From: Acidimicrobiia bacterium | GTDB taxonomy: Bacteria; Actinomycetota; Acidimicrobiia; IMCC26256; JAGNEX01 | DNA: 64,000 bases | Direction of reading: 5' to 3' | Assembly (NCBI GenBank): GCA_020637365.1 | Contig: JACJWE010000002.1 | Coordinates: forward strand, 310,001 to 374,000 | Part shown: positions 35,843 to 45,006 of the stretch, in pieces | How the letters are laid out: each line of letters opens with the position of its first letter | Position numbering within the stretch: position 1 is the first letter of the stretch | Position numbers and translations under genes: made by a program | The notes under the pieces: model-generated | What the model saw: the letters and a program-made list of their open reading frames with translations, nothing else | Databases searched by the model: none | Told to the model about the DNA's origin: nothing

Positions 35843-36733
35843 GTGACCAATCCTTCGTTCGAACAAGCCACGGCTGTGCACCCGCTGCCTGAACATGCGG
35901 CGACCTCACCCGCAGGGGAGGTCGCCGCTTCCGGCTTGGCCGATCTCAGCAGCGGGCGCAATGGCTTTGAAGGACCGCTCGTCTACCAAACCGACGTACC
36001 CAACGGGTGGGACATCTTTGGTAACACCAACGGCGGGACGCTGCTCGCGCCGGTAGCTCGGGCCGCGTGCCACGCGTCTGGGCGCCCCGATCCCGTCGCC
36101 GTCAGCGCACACTATCTTCAACCCGGTCGACCAGGTCCGGCGACCATCACACTGGTCCCGACGCATCAGACCAGGCGCTTTTCTACCTTTCAGGCGACGC
36201 TGTCGAACGAGGCAGGCCCGCTCCTGACCGCGGTCGTCACGACAGGTGATCTCGACGATCACGATGGCCCCTTTTTTCTCGACCGCACACCACCCGAGAT
36301 CCCACCACCAGCAGACTGTGTTCAGCTCGGAAACGAAGACGGCGCCCCAAACTTTTCGAGCCACGTGACCATGTCGATCTTCAAACCGGACGCCGAGTTT
36401 TTCGGCGGCGGCGGGGAACGCACAGGGAGACTTCGTGGCTGGGTGCGACTCCCGGGCGAAACCCTGCCCGACGGTTTTGGACTGATCCAGGCGATCGATT
36501 CGTTTCCGCCTGCGGCTTTCAATACCGGCGTCGGGCTTGCGTATTCGCCAACGCTGCAGTTGTCGACCCATATGCGGGCCCGCCCGAAAAGCCGTGACCT
36601 GCTCGTCGACACGGTGACCCGTTCGATCGGAGGCGGATTCGCCGAGATTGAAGAAACCGTGTGGGACGACGCCAGAAACCTCGTCGCCCAGGGCCGCCAA
36701 CTCTGCGTCGTCCGTACGGCACCGACGAGCTAG
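35843..36733 (+). CDS. Acyl-CoA thioesterase-like protein (double hot-dog fold)
   Basis: A 296-residue protein resembling the TesB-like thioesterase superfamily that hydrolyses acyl-CoA. The N-terminal hot-dog half includes VSAHYLQPGRPGPATI (the strand bearing HYLQP, usual in these enzymes) and TRRFSTFQATLSNE; the C-terminal half includes GWVRLPGETLPD and the ending FAEIEETVWDDARNLVAQGRQLCVV, the closing strand of the family. GTG at 35837 or 35843; the latter fits the promoter spacing. Converges on the acyltransferase gene with 16 bases between stops. Confidence 0.82.
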   Translation: MTNPSFEQATAVHPLPEHAATSPAGEVAASGLADLSSGRNGFEGPLVYQTDVPNGWDIFGNTNGGTLLAPVARAACHASGRPDPVAVSAHYLQPGRPGPATITLVPTHQTRRFSTFQATLSNEAGPLLTAVVTTGDLDDHDGPFFLDRTPPEIPPPADCVQLGNEDGAPNFSSHVTMSIFKPDAEFFGGGGERTGRLRGWVRLPGETLPDGFGLIQAIDSFPPAAFNTGVGLAYSPTLQLSTHMRARPKSRDLLVDTVTRSIGGGFAEIEETVWDDARNLVAQGRQLCVVRTAPTS

Positions 36734-36749
36734 CGCAGACGCCGCCTGG

Positions 36750-37457
36750 TCAGCCCTCCGGCACCCCCGGTCTGATCGCTTCGTCGACCGGAGTTGACTC
36801 GAGCATCCGGTGCACCACCCTGGCTGGCACGCCAACCGCCACGGAAAAATCGGGGATGTCCCGGGTCACGACGCTGCCCGCCCCGACGACGCTGTGATGA
36901 CCAATGCTGACCCCGGGCAGGATGACCGCACCATGGCCGATCCAGGAGTGGTCGCCAATCTTGACAGGCCGTTCTTCGATGAGTTGGGTGTGGATGGGCG
37001 CGGTCAAGTCGTCGAAGGTGTGGTTCCCGTCGGTGATGAACACCTGATGCCCGGTCCACACATCGTCACCGATCTCGATCGAACGGTGTGCCACGATCGT
37101 GCTGTCACGGCCGATCACACAACGATCGCCGATGCTCAACACCCGTGAGGCAAGCCCCTCGTGACCTGGCCCCCAGCCGGCGGAGAGCACCACCTCTCGT
37201 CCGATAAGTGTTCCCGAACCGACGTGGATCGATTGGGGATTGACGGCGCGAATAGCCGGAAAACACATCACCGAACCGTTGCCGAAGGTTCCGAACTGGA
37301 GCGCTCGTCGAGAGGTCGGACCGACCACGCCGACCTCGTCGAGGTGCTGTTGGATCATGTGGACCACGTCGCCAGCGACCCGGTGATAGCGGGTCCAGAA
37401 GTAGGAGCGGATTCGTTCGCTAGGAGTCTTGGGTACGCGTTCGTTCCTACGGAGCAT
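36750..37457 (-). CDS. Hexapeptide-repeat acyltransferase (LbetaH, WbbJ-like)
   Basis: A 235-residue left-handed beta-helix transferase. Imperfect hexapeptide turns run from about 75 to 215 (IHVGSGTLIGREVVLSA; SIGDRCVIGRDSTIVAH; SIEIGDDVWTGHQVFI; KIGDHSWIGHGAVILPG; SIGHHSVVGAGSVVTRD). The loop histidine is in ITDGNHTFDD, as in maltose/nodulation-type O-acetyltransferases. It probably acetylates a sugar of a surface polysaccharide or an acceptor of unknown type. Basic N-terminus without membrane helix. Stands alone on minus. Confidence 0.88.
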   Translation of the reverse strand: MLRRNERVPKTPSERIRSYFWTRYHRVAGDVVHMIQQHLDEVGVVGPTSRRALQFGTFGNGSVMCFPAIRAVNPQSIHVGSGTLIGREVVLSAGWGPGHEGLASRVLSIGDRCVIGRDSTIVAHRSIEIGDDVWTGHQVFITDGNHTFDDLTAPIHTQLIEERPVKIGDHSWIGHGAVILPGVSIGHHSVVGAGSVVTRDIPDFSVAVGVPARVVHRMLESTPVDEAIRPGVPEG

Positions 37458-37715
37458 CGGCGCAATCTACTGGCAGCCGATGCCACGCATGTGACTTCTC
37501 CGCTGGTCACGATGTCATGACGACACTCCGCTGGCCTGGCACAGGAGCTGCCGTCGCCGCGTCCACCGTCGAGCACTATTGCGGTGATGTAGGCTGGCCG
37601 TTTGGTTCGGCAGCCCTGCCACCCGCGGGCATCTGCAACGCGATTCGTGTGATGGCTCAACATCTCAGGCAGGGATGATCCACGTGACAACACCACCCGA
37701 ACCGGTCGAGGACAG

Positions 37716-39260
37716 ATGACCGAACCGGCTAGGCAGTCCCGTATTCGTCGTTATTTCAACAACGACCTGTCAGCTGAAGACCGTCGCCGCGTTATGGGCT
37801 CGGTCGCCCTGATATCCAATGAGAACTGGGCGGTTGGGTTTGGTTTGATGCTGTCGCTGTCGGTCGTGATCGCGGTGGTTGGCTTATCGGCCAACTCCGC
37901 TGCGGTCGTCATCGGCGCAATGTTGGTCGCTCCGTTGATGACCCCTGTGATGGGCATCGCCGCGTCGTTGTCGATGGGACTTCGACGCCACCTCGCGTTC
38001 TCGTTGCGGAGGGTCCTGTTCGCATCGCTCTGGTCGGTGGCCTTGGCGTTCCTGTGCGCCACCTTGTTGCGCGACACCGGCATGCCTCAGGAGGTCCTGT
38101 CCCGGACGGCTCCCGACATTCGCGACCTGGCCGTTGCGTTGGCGGCGGGTACGGCGGGGGCGTACGCGATCAGCCGACCCGAAGTATCCTCTGCGCTTCC
38201 TGGGGTGGCCGTAGCCGTGGCCTTGGTCCCACCGCTGGGCGCAATCGGCTACACCCTAGAACGCGGCCGTTGGGACCTGGCCCAGGGCGCCACGCTGCTG
38301 TACCTCACCAACCTTGCGGCCATCGTGTTTTCGGGCATGATGGTCTTTTTGCTGGTTGGGCTCGTTCCCCCTAAGCGCCTCGACACCCTGCGGAACCGGG
38401 TGGCTCTCAGCGGAGGTGCAACCGCTCTCATCGTGTTGGCCATTGCCGTGCCGCTGTTCACAGCGTCGGTGCAGACGACATCTGAGTATCGCCAAACGAC
38501 ACAACTCAACCAGGCCGTCACAGCGTGGCTCCAAGGTACCGAACTGGAAATTGATCGCCTATCGGTGACCGACAAGTTCGTCACGGTGAATGTTGTAGGC
38601 GATGGAACGCTACCGCCGGTGGCCTCTCTCGCTCCCTCGGTTCAGGCCATTCTCGAAGAACCCCGCGAACTGCGCGTCCGTTTGACCCAAACGCGTCCAC
38701 CGACCGATCCCAACGTCGAAGCTCAACTCACCGAGGACCGAGAGGAACGCGAGGCGATCACTCGCATCATCGAGGAATGGCTGACCGGCTCACCAGATGA
38801 GACTCTGCGGCTCACCGACCTGATCATCACCGAGACCAGCGTGACCGTTGAGATCCGGGGGCAGAAAGCGCCGCTCCTCGACATCAACACCCTCACCGCG
38901 AGCATCCAAGACGAACTCGGCAGTGAGCCGGAAGTCATTGTCGAATGGACCGAAACCGTTCCGATAGAGACGGGGGAACAGTCACCGATCGAACGTCTCG
39001 AACAGGCGATCGGCACGTGGGCCGCATCCCAGACCGGCCTTCGCCTCGCGGTCACGTCGGTTCAGGTGAACGACCGAGTCGTGCTGATCGACCTCGTCGG
39101 CCAAGAGGCGCCCCGCGACACTCAGGAAGACATCGAGGACATCGTCCAGGGAAATTTGGGCAGCGGCTATGTGGTCCAGATTTGGTGGACACAACGCCAA
39201 CCCCTTGTCCAGGTGACGCCCACCACGACCCTCGAAACTTCCACGACCACCGTCCCGTGA
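37716..39260 (+). CDS. DUF389 membrane protein
   Basis: 514 residues. The N-terminal 230 residues hold about six membrane helices with the DUF389 core (LSANSAAVVIGAMLVAPLMTP; GVAVAVALVPPLGAIGY), which in other bacteria is sometimes linked to hydrophobic-compound resistance; function unknown. The C-terminal half is outside, acidic and composed of repeated alpha-beta units (LEIDRLSVTDKFVTVNVVG and related copies around 350 and 440), then a Thr-rich end. A 14-codon ORF (ATG 37675) overlaps its start as ATGA. GAGGAC is the ribosome-binding site. Confidence 0.85.
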   Translation: MTEPARQSRIRRYFNNDLSAEDRRRVMGSVALISNENWAVGFGLMLSLSVVIAVVGLSANSAAVVIGAMLVAPLMTPVMGIAASLSMGLRRHLAFSLRRVLFASLWSVALAFLCATLLRDTGMPQEVLSRTAPDIRDLAVALAAGTAGAYAISRPEVSSALPGVAVAVALVPPLGAIGYTLERGRWDLAQGATLLYLTNLAAIVFSGMMVFLLVGLVPPKRLDTLRNRVALSGGATALIVLAIAVPLFTASVQTTSEYRQTTQLNQAVTAWLQGTELEIDRLSVTDKFVTVNVVGDGTLPPVASLAPSVQAILEEPRELRVRLTQTRPPTDPNVEAQLTEDREEREAITRIIEEWLTGSPDETLRLTDLIITETSVTVEIRGQKAPLLDINTLTASIQDELGSEPEVIVEWTETVPIETGEQSPIERLEQAIGTWAASQTGLRLAVTSVQVNDRVVLIDLVGQEAPRDTQEDIEDIVQGNLGSGYVVQIWWTQRQPLVQVTPTTTLETSTTTVP

Positions 39261-39343
39261 TGCGTCGGTGTGGGTCCAAAACGGGACCGCTACCGATCTG
39301 AAACAATGGTCAACCTGGACCATCGCGACCGGGGGAACAGACC

Positions 39344-41104
39344 GTGTACGACACCGTGATTACATCAGCTCGCCTGATCGACGGATCAGGCTCTGAAGAG
39401 CGATCAGCAGATATAGCCATCAAAGATGGGGTCATTGTGGAGGTGGGCAAGGTCGACGGCCTCACGACACGGACGATCGACGCCGACGGCGCTCTGGTCA
39501 CCCCCGGTTTCGTCGACATCCACACCCACTACGACGGCCAAGTGAGTTGGGATAGTGAGCTTCAGCCCTCCGTCGCTCACGGGGTGTCCACGGTGGTTAT
39601 GGGCAACTGTGGTGTGGGCTTTGCTCCGTGTCGACCGAGCGACCGCGATCGCCTCGTCGAACTGATGGAGGGTGTTGAAGACATCCCCGGTGCTGCGCTT
39701 GCGGAAGGTTTGACCTGGCGATGGGAGAGTTTCGAGCAGTATCTCGACGCACTCGATGCCGTGCCTCGCTCTATCGACGTCTGCGCGCAGGTCACCCACG
39801 ACGCTCTGCGCGTCTACGTCATGGGAGAACCGGGAGCCCGGGGCGCCGCGGCGAGCGGTGAACACATCGCAGACATGCGACGCCTCGCTAGTCAGGCGCT
39901 CGATGCGGGTGCGATTGGCATCTCGACCGGCCGATCCGAAAACCACAAATCGGCGACCGGGCACGACACTCCAGCCCGATTCGCTGCCACCGAGGAACTC
40001 GTCGGGATAGCGGCTGCACTTCGCGGACGAGACCGCGGCATCTTCCAGGTGGTGTCGGACTTCGGTATGAGCGATCGCGAGACCTTCGATAGGGAGTTCG
40101 ACCGGATCGAAGCCGTCGGCCGCAGCGCCGGCCGCCCCGTGTCGGTGTCATGTATCGAACGCTTCGCCGTACCGGACCAGTGGCGCTGGATCGCCCAAAG
40201 AGCGCAACGAGCCACCGACAGCGGCGTACCGATCAACCTCCAGGTCGGAGTTCGCGCAATCGGCGTCCTTCTCGGCCTCAATGCGACCTTTCACCCGTTC
40301 ATGGGCTTTCCGTCCTATAAGGCGATCTCACATCTGCCGCTCGATGAGCGTGTCGCCGAAATGCGGCGGGCCGACTTCAAAGCGCGCCTCCTCAGTGAAA
40401 CATCGGAACCGGTCGCGGGAGACGGATCGCCGATTCCGCCGATGGCTGACCAGCTGCTCGCGGCGCTAGACCTGGTGGCCACTCGGTTGTTCCGCCTCGG
40501 GAAGCATCCAGACTATGAGCCGAGCGCCGAACGATCGCTAGCCGCTGAGGCTTCGATGGCAGGGCGACCGGCCCTCGATGTGGTCTATGACGCTCTGCTG
40601 GAACAGGGAGGTCATGAGCTGTTGTACCTGCCCCTGTTCAACTATTCGTCCGGCAACTTGGACACGGTGGCAGAGATGCTCCGCCACCCGCTTGCCCTCT
40701 CGGCTCTGAGCGACGGCGGCGCCCACGTGGGGACGGTCTGTGATGCATCCTTTCCGACCTACATGCTGATGCATTGGGGTCGCGACCGCGATGACGGTCT
40801 GGGCCTTACCCGTGCGGTCGAGATGCAGACAAGCCGCAACGCGCGCTTCATCGGCCTGTCTGACCGCGGAACGATCCAACCCGGCAAGCGCGCCGATATC
40901 AACGTGATCGACATCGACAACCTTGCGCTGGAACGACCGTATTTGGTCGATGACCTTCCCGCTGGCGGCAAACGGCTCCTGCAACGGGCATCGGGCTACC
41001 TGCACACCATGGTGGCTGGGGTCGATGTCATCGTCGACGATACGCGGACCGCAGAGCTGCCCGGTCGACTCGTGCGGTCCGGTCAGCAGACCTCGTCCCG
41101 CTGA
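39344..41104 (+). CDS. N-acyl-D-amino-acid deacylase-like amidohydrolase
   Basis: A 586-residue metal-dependent amidohydrolase of the D-aminoacylase group. GTG at 39344 follows GGGGGAA. The HxH metal motif lies in VDIHTHYDGQVSWD (about 60-73), followed by VVMGNCGVGFAPCRP with the family's cysteine/serine region, ISTGRSENHKSATGH, and the late aspartate in LSDGGAHVGTVCDASFPTY. The ending GKRADINVIDIDNL is typical of composite amidohydrolases. Natural substrates may be D-amino-acid amides or hydantoin-type compounds; not decided by sequence. Confidence 0.9.
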   Translation: MYDTVITSARLIDGSGSEERSADIAIKDGVIVEVGKVDGLTTRTIDADGALVTPGFVDIHTHYDGQVSWDSELQPSVAHGVSTVVMGNCGVGFAPCRPSDRDRLVELMEGVEDIPGAALAEGLTWRWESFEQYLDALDAVPRSIDVCAQVTHDALRVYVMGEPGARGAAASGEHIADMRRLASQALDAGAIGISTGRSENHKSATGHDTPARFAATEELVGIAAALRGRDRGIFQVVSDFGMSDRETFDREFDRIEAVGRSAGRPVSVSCIERFAVPDQWRWIAQRAQRATDSGVPINLQVGVRAIGVLLGLNATFHPFMGFPSYKAISHLPLDERVAEMRRADFKARLLSETSEPVAGDGSPIPPMADQLLAALDLVATRLFRLGKHPDYEPSAERSLAAEASMAGRPALDVVYDALLEQGGHELLYLPLFNYSSGNLDTVAEMLRHPLALSALSDGGAHVGTVCDASFPTYMLMHWGRDRDDGLGLTRAVEMQTSRNARFIGLSDRGTIQPGKRADINVIDIDNLALERPYLVDDLPAGGKRLLQRASGYLHTMVAGVDVIVDDTRTAELPGRLVRSGQQTSSR

Positions 41105-41121
41105 CCGGCGCTCACCGGAGG

Positions 41122-42564
41122 CTACGCGGCTCGGGCGTTGCGACTCACGATCATGCAGCCGAGGCCGACCATCAAGAGCAGCAACGACGCAACGTACAAA
41201 GAGCGCTGCGCGGAGCCGGTCGTTGCAAGCGCCTCGCCATCGACACCCGCGGCCTGTTCGCTGGCGCCAGCGACCTGCGGACCCGTCACATTCGACGTAC
41301 CGCCGCCCCCCGATTGGGTCGTGCTGGTATCAGCTCCCGAGCTGCGCGTCACCGTCGTTGTGGTCGCTGCTGAGCTGCCAGCCACGGCCGATGATGTGGT
41401 CGTGACCTCAGCGCGGACCCGCGTCGTTGTGGATGCAGGTCTGGTGCTGGTGGTCGTGGCCGCGGCGACGCGAGAGGTTGTGGTCGATGCCCCCGGAGCG
41501 ACGGTCGTCGAGCTGGGAGCGGGTGAACTCGTCGAGGTCGACGTCGCCGAGGCCGCTGTGGTCGACGTCGTCGCTGTGTCGGATCCGGAGTCAGCGATCT
41601 GGTTCACGCCCGCCTCAAACCCAACATCGATACGTACGTTTTCCGATGTCACCGACACCGGGACAGCGACGCCACCTTCATCGATCCGCAAACCTTCCGG
41701 CCCACTCGACGCTCGATAGCCAATGGGCTGGCCGAGGACCAGTTCGTAGTCCCCGGCTGGTACAGGCGAGATGCGAAAACCACCAGCAGATCCGCTACTG
41801 GCCGATGACACAACCTCCCCATCGGAGACGAGCATCACCATGACGCCTGGGATTCCCAGTTCACCGTTGTCCTGTCGACCATTTTCGTTGGTGTCATTCC
41901 AGAAAAAGCCGCTGATTCCAGGTTGTCTGACGTGGTACTCAACGGTCACCTCGACGGCGGCGAACGTCTGGACTCTTGAGGAACCTTCAGGCACGGCGCG
42001 GGTACGAGTTCGAGCTTGGACGTCGATACCAAACGTGCCCTGCCCGACGAACGTGTCGAGCTGATCGGGATCATCGATAGTGGTGGTCCACGTTGCAGGG
42101 TCAGATTCCAGGTCGTCCCAGGTACGTCCTGCGGCGCCTTGGTAATCGAGGGAACCATCGTCGGATGCAACGTTGTCGAGTCGCTCTATCGACGGTTCCA
42201 AGGCACCACTGATCGGCCGTCCGGGACTGCCGAAGGCGACCTCCGCAGCGAGTGCACCACCGATCTCGGCATCGGCGTCCGTCACATTCTCGGCCTTGAT
42301 AGATCCGCTCGCGAGCGCTGTCACGGTGATATCGACCGAATCGAGGGTGCCGCGCTCGGGATTGTGGAGAGCGAGGTCGAGCGTTCGGTTCCACCCGGTC
42401 AACAGGGGTCCAGCGCTGTCTGTGACGACAACCGATTCTTGTGCCGCCTCTGCAGCACCAGCGAGCAACGTCGGGAGCGCGGCACAGATCGCTGCCATCG
42501 CCATGGCCATGAGACCCGCGATTCGCCAGATGTTGCGTCCTCGATCTGAACCAATCGAGCGCAT
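41122..42564 (-). CDS. LAXTG-anchored surface protein 1 (choice-of-anchor plus one SdrD B-like domain)
   Basis: 480 residues from the ATG at 42564. Signal peptide/helix (IAGLMAMAMAAICAALPTLLA, split by charge) then an N-terminal domain with SAGPLLTGWNRTLDLALHNP and GTLDSVDITVTAL, shared with the next two proteins. One SdrD B-like domain follows (ISGFFWNDTNENGRQDNGEL, about 205-310, with the D-x-N-x-N-G-x-Q-D loop). A Thr/Ser-rich stalk of about 100 residues leads to LATTG (446-450), a membrane helix and a short basic end, the class E sortase signal. The ATG has no strong ribosome-binding site; a GTG/ATG further upstream (42618) is possible. Stop is 17 bases from the amidohydrolase stop. Confidence 0.85.
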   Translation of the reverse strand: MRSIGSDRGRNIWRIAGLMAMAMAAICAALPTLLAGAAEAAQESVVVTDSAGPLLTGWNRTLDLALHNPERGTLDSVDITVTALASGSIKAENVTDADAEIGGALAAEVAFGSPGRPISGALEPSIERLDNVASDDGSLDYQGAAGRTWDDLESDPATWTTTIDDPDQLDTFVGQGTFGIDVQARTRTRAVPEGSSRVQTFAAVEVTVEYHVRQPGISGFFWNDTNENGRQDNGELGIPGVMVMLVSDGEVVSSASSGSAGGFRISPVPAGDYELVLGQPIGYRASSGPEGLRIDEGGVAVPVSVTSENVRIDVGFEAGVNQIADSGSDTATTSTTAASATSTSTSSPAPSSTTVAPGASTTTSRVAAATTTSTRPASTTTRVRAEVTTTSSAVAGSSAATTTTVTRSSGADTSTTQSGGGGTSNVTGPQVAGASEQAAGVDGEALATTGSAQRSLYVASLLLLMVGLGCMIVSRNARAA

Positions 42565-42670
42565 TGTCGACTCATACAGCACGCAGATCACTCCAATCAC
42601 TTCTGCCCCGCCAACCACTAGTCAAACAGCAATCCTTCTCTGACACAACTGCAAAAACGAATCGCGCGAG

Positions 42671-42695
42671 GGGCGGACCCACATTGGGTCCGCCC
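42671..42695 (-). terminator. Hairpin after surface protein 2
   Basis: GGGCGGACCC and GGGTCCGCCC pair around ACATT. The minus strand continues CTCGCGCGATTCGTTTTTGC, so a T run comes 12 bases later. Likely terminator between surface-protein genes 2 and 1. Confidence 0.55.
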
Positions 42696-42731
42696 TCCGC
42701 GCGCACTCAGCACATCGTTACCCGATGAGGT

Positions 42732-44627
42732 CTACCGCTTCTTGCGGCCCGATACTTGGGTTTGGAACGCGATGACCAGCGTCAATCCAGCCAGCAGGGC
42801 CGACAGACCGAATATGGTCAGGGTGTCCGAACCGCTCCCGGTAAAGGCCAGCGGCGGATTCTTAGGACGGGTTGTCGTCGTCACGGGTTGAGTGGTTGAC
42901 GTCACATCCGCTGGAGTCGTCGTCGTGGTATCTGCTGCTGCAGTTGTGGTCGTGGTGGCGCCCCCGTCTGGAGACGTCGTCGTGGTCGTATCGGCGACCG
43001 ACGTTGTCGTGGTATCTGCTGCTGCAGTCGTCGTGGTCGCGACCGCAGTTGTGGTCGTCGTTCCACCGTCCGGACCGGTCGTAGTCGTCGTCGCAACGTC
43101 TGGACCGGTCGTAGTCGTGGTCTCGGCGGCCGGAGCCGTCGTAGTCGTCGTTCCACCGTCCGGACCGGTCGTAGTCGTGGTCTCGGCGGCTGGACCGGTC
43201 GTAGTCGTGGTCTCGGCGGCCGGAGCCGTCGTAGTCGTCGTTCCACCGTCCGGACCGGTCGTAGTCGTGGTCTCGGCGGCCGGACCGGTCGTAGTCGTCG
43301 TCGCAGCGGCCGGAACCGTCGTAGTCGTCGTCGCAACATCCAGCAGGATCAAGCCAGCGTCGATGTCCTCGCGGGGAGAAACCCCCACCAGGACGTCAAT
43401 GCTTGCCCCATCGGAGTCCAATGAGTCGTCTTGGCCGACGTTGCCTTGGGTGAAGTCATACTCGGCTGATGGCTCAAAGACCACGGTGTAGACCCCGGGG
43501 AGCAGCGAGCTAAACCCGTAGATGCCAGAGTCATCGGTCTGTGTCGCAGCCAGTTCCACGCCGTTTTGAAGGAGTTTTACGTCGACGCCAGGGACGCCGG
43601 GCTCGCCTCCATCTTGGAGACCGTTGCCGTTCTCGTCGAGCCAAACGAAGTCGCCGATACTGGTCGGCACGAGCCCCAGGTCGATATCGAGCCGGTCACG
43701 ATCGAGTGTGACCGCCACTTCGACGCCGTCTGAGTCGACCGTGTCATCGGCTCCGACATCGGCGGTCGTCACTGCCATGGTCGGTTCGAAGACGACCGTG
43801 TAGTCGCCGCCGTCGACATCGTCGAATAGGTACTCACCTTGGGCGTCGGTTTCGGTGGTCGCGACTTCGTCACCGAATTCGTCTAACAGCGTCACCGGAA
43901 CACCGGCAACACCAATCTCACCCGGCGTTTGGAGGCCATCACCGTCGGCGTCTAGCCAGACTCGGTCGCCAAGCTGGTAGCCGGTGTAGTCATAGACCAC
44001 CTCAACCGACACCGAGGCGTTGGTCACAAAGCGAGAGACGAGATTGCCTTGTGCAGTTGCCATCGACTTGGCGGTCGCGACCGCATTCACGTCAAAGGCC
44101 GTATCTCCGGCGCTCGCGATGAAGTAGTCCAGGTCCGCACCGGTAAATGTCGCCTCCTCATGTGCCACATCGGTGAGGACGTTGAAGTACCCAGTGCCCG
44201 AGGCACCAGCAAAGTCGATCGCCCCGTCATACGTCCCAGCATCGAATGAGCGCTCCGCCGACGGCGTGACGAGCAGTTCGCTGTTCGGCCCGAGAGGGCT
44301 CAGGCTGATCTCGGCGGCGAGTGTGCCGAGGATCGTCGTCGCACCGTTGGTGCGATTTTCGAGTTCGATCGAACCGTCCGCTGTCGCGTCGGCGATAACC
44401 GTCACGGAGTTCAGGGTCCCGAGGGAGGGATCGAACTTGGCGAAGCTCAGAGTCTGGGTCCAGTCGGTCAACGCAGGGCCAAAACTCTCAGCGGTGTCGA
44501 TCGTCGCGGCCTTCGCTGAACGCGACCAGACCGTCCCGAACCCGAATGTCATGAGTCCCACGATGACTGCCACGATGACGGACCGAGTGAGCTGCGGGCT
44601 TCCTTGGATGCGGTGAATGAGCGTCAT
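42732..44627 (-). CDS. LAXTG-anchored surface protein 2 (choice-of-anchor plus two SdrD B-like domains)
   Basis: 631 residues. Signal peptide (about 15-40), then SFGPALTDWTQTLSFAKFDP and LGTLNSVTVIADATADGSIE, the choice-of-anchor-E-like pattern. SdrD B-like domain 1 begins LGDRVWLDADGDGLQTPGEI (about 215), domain 2 IGDFVWLDENGNGLQDGGEP (about 320); each has a calcium-type DxDxDG/DxNxNG loop. A Thr-rich stalk with ten-residue units TTTTTGPxxx runs 435-580, then LAFTG (593-597), a hydrophobic helix and RKKR. Whole architecture is that of a cell-wall-linked fibre protein. A hairpin terminator follows the stop. Confidence 0.88.
   Translation of the reverse strand: MTLIHRIQGSPQLTRSVIVAVIVGLMTFGFGTVWSRSAKAATIDTAESFGPALTDWTQTLSFAKFDPSLGTLNSVTVIADATADGSIELENRTNGATTILGTLAAEISLSPLGPNSELLVTPSAERSFDAGTYDGAIDFAGASGTGYFNVLTDVAHEEATFTGADLDYFIASAGDTAFDVNAVATAKSMATAQGNLVSRFVTNASVSVEVVYDYTGYQLGDRVWLDADGDGLQTPGEIGVAGVPVTLLDEFGDEVATTETDAQGEYLFDDVDGGDYTVVFEPTMAVTTADVGADDTVDSDGVEVAVTLDRDRLDIDLGLVPTSIGDFVWLDENGNGLQDGGEPGVPGVDVKLLQNGVELAATQTDDSGIYGFSSLLPGVYTVVFEPSAEYDFTQGNVGQDDSLDSDGASIDVLVGVSPREDIDAGLILLDVATTTTTVPAAATTTTTGPAAETTTTTGPDGGTTTTTAPAAETTTTTGPAAETTTTTGPDGGTTTTTAPAAETTTTTGPDVATTTTTGPDGGTTTTTAVATTTTAAADTTTTSVADTTTTTSPDGGATTTTTAAADTTTTTPADVTSTTQPVTTTTRPKNPPLAFTGSGSDTLTIFGLSALLAGLTLVIAFQTQVSGRKKR
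43051..43320 (-). repeat. Nine 30-base tandem repeats in surface protein 2
   Basis: Nine 30-base units in perfect register, starting at 43051, 43081, 43111 and so on to 43291. Each encodes TTTTTG/AP plus three or two variable residues. Units fall into a few near-identical types that alternate, which points to duplication of blocks larger than one unit. Confidence 0.92.
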
Positions 44628-45006
44628 TTCGCCGGGGTTCCTTACCTGTTGTCGCGGGGTATCGATGTGAGTACGACGTCCGGAGACTTCAAGACCCGGT
44701 CAGCAAGCAGACAAGGCCGTATGTGCTCAATCGGGACGCAACAAGCAGTCCTTTACGGCGAATAAGGGAAATCATCTCCATAGGAACGGCAAATCGACCA
44801 AGCATCCGTTGACCTGGAAAACACAAAATCATGAGCGCGCGACATATCGCGTACTAAGCAAATGATTGCGTCGAAGTTGTCGTCGAAACGAATAAAAGCG
44901 GAGGGACTCGGCTAACCCGAGTCCCTCCGCTTTCAGTTCGCCCCGAAATGATGGAAGTGCACAGACTCCGCGAAGAATCTCTCAACGCGGTTTGTGCGCC
45001 AAGAAC
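44628..45006. other. 379-base region between surface-protein genes 3 and 2
   Basis: Contains the terminator of gene 3 near 44891-44932 and then about 260 bases before gene 2. Around 44750-44900 the sequence is clearly less GC-rich than the genes, the likely promoter zone of gene 2. No coding sequence on either strand is convincing, and no clear -35/-10 pair was found. Confidence 0.5.
44891..44932 (-). terminator. Strong rho-independent terminator after surface protein 3
   Basis: A perfect 14-base-pair GC-rich stem (GCGGAGGGACTCGG with CCGAGTCCCTCCGC) around a 5-base loop, followed on the minus strand by CTTTTATT. Lies 76 bases after the stop of the gene at 45007. Confidence 0.85.

Noticed and set aside
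43051..43320. CRISPR-like array
   Set aside because: The 30-base units are contiguous and coding, with no variable spacers.
42892..43491. Valine-rich plus-strand frame opposite surface protein 2
   Set aside because: Produced by the Thr-codon repeat read in reverse; no signal or ribosome-binding site.
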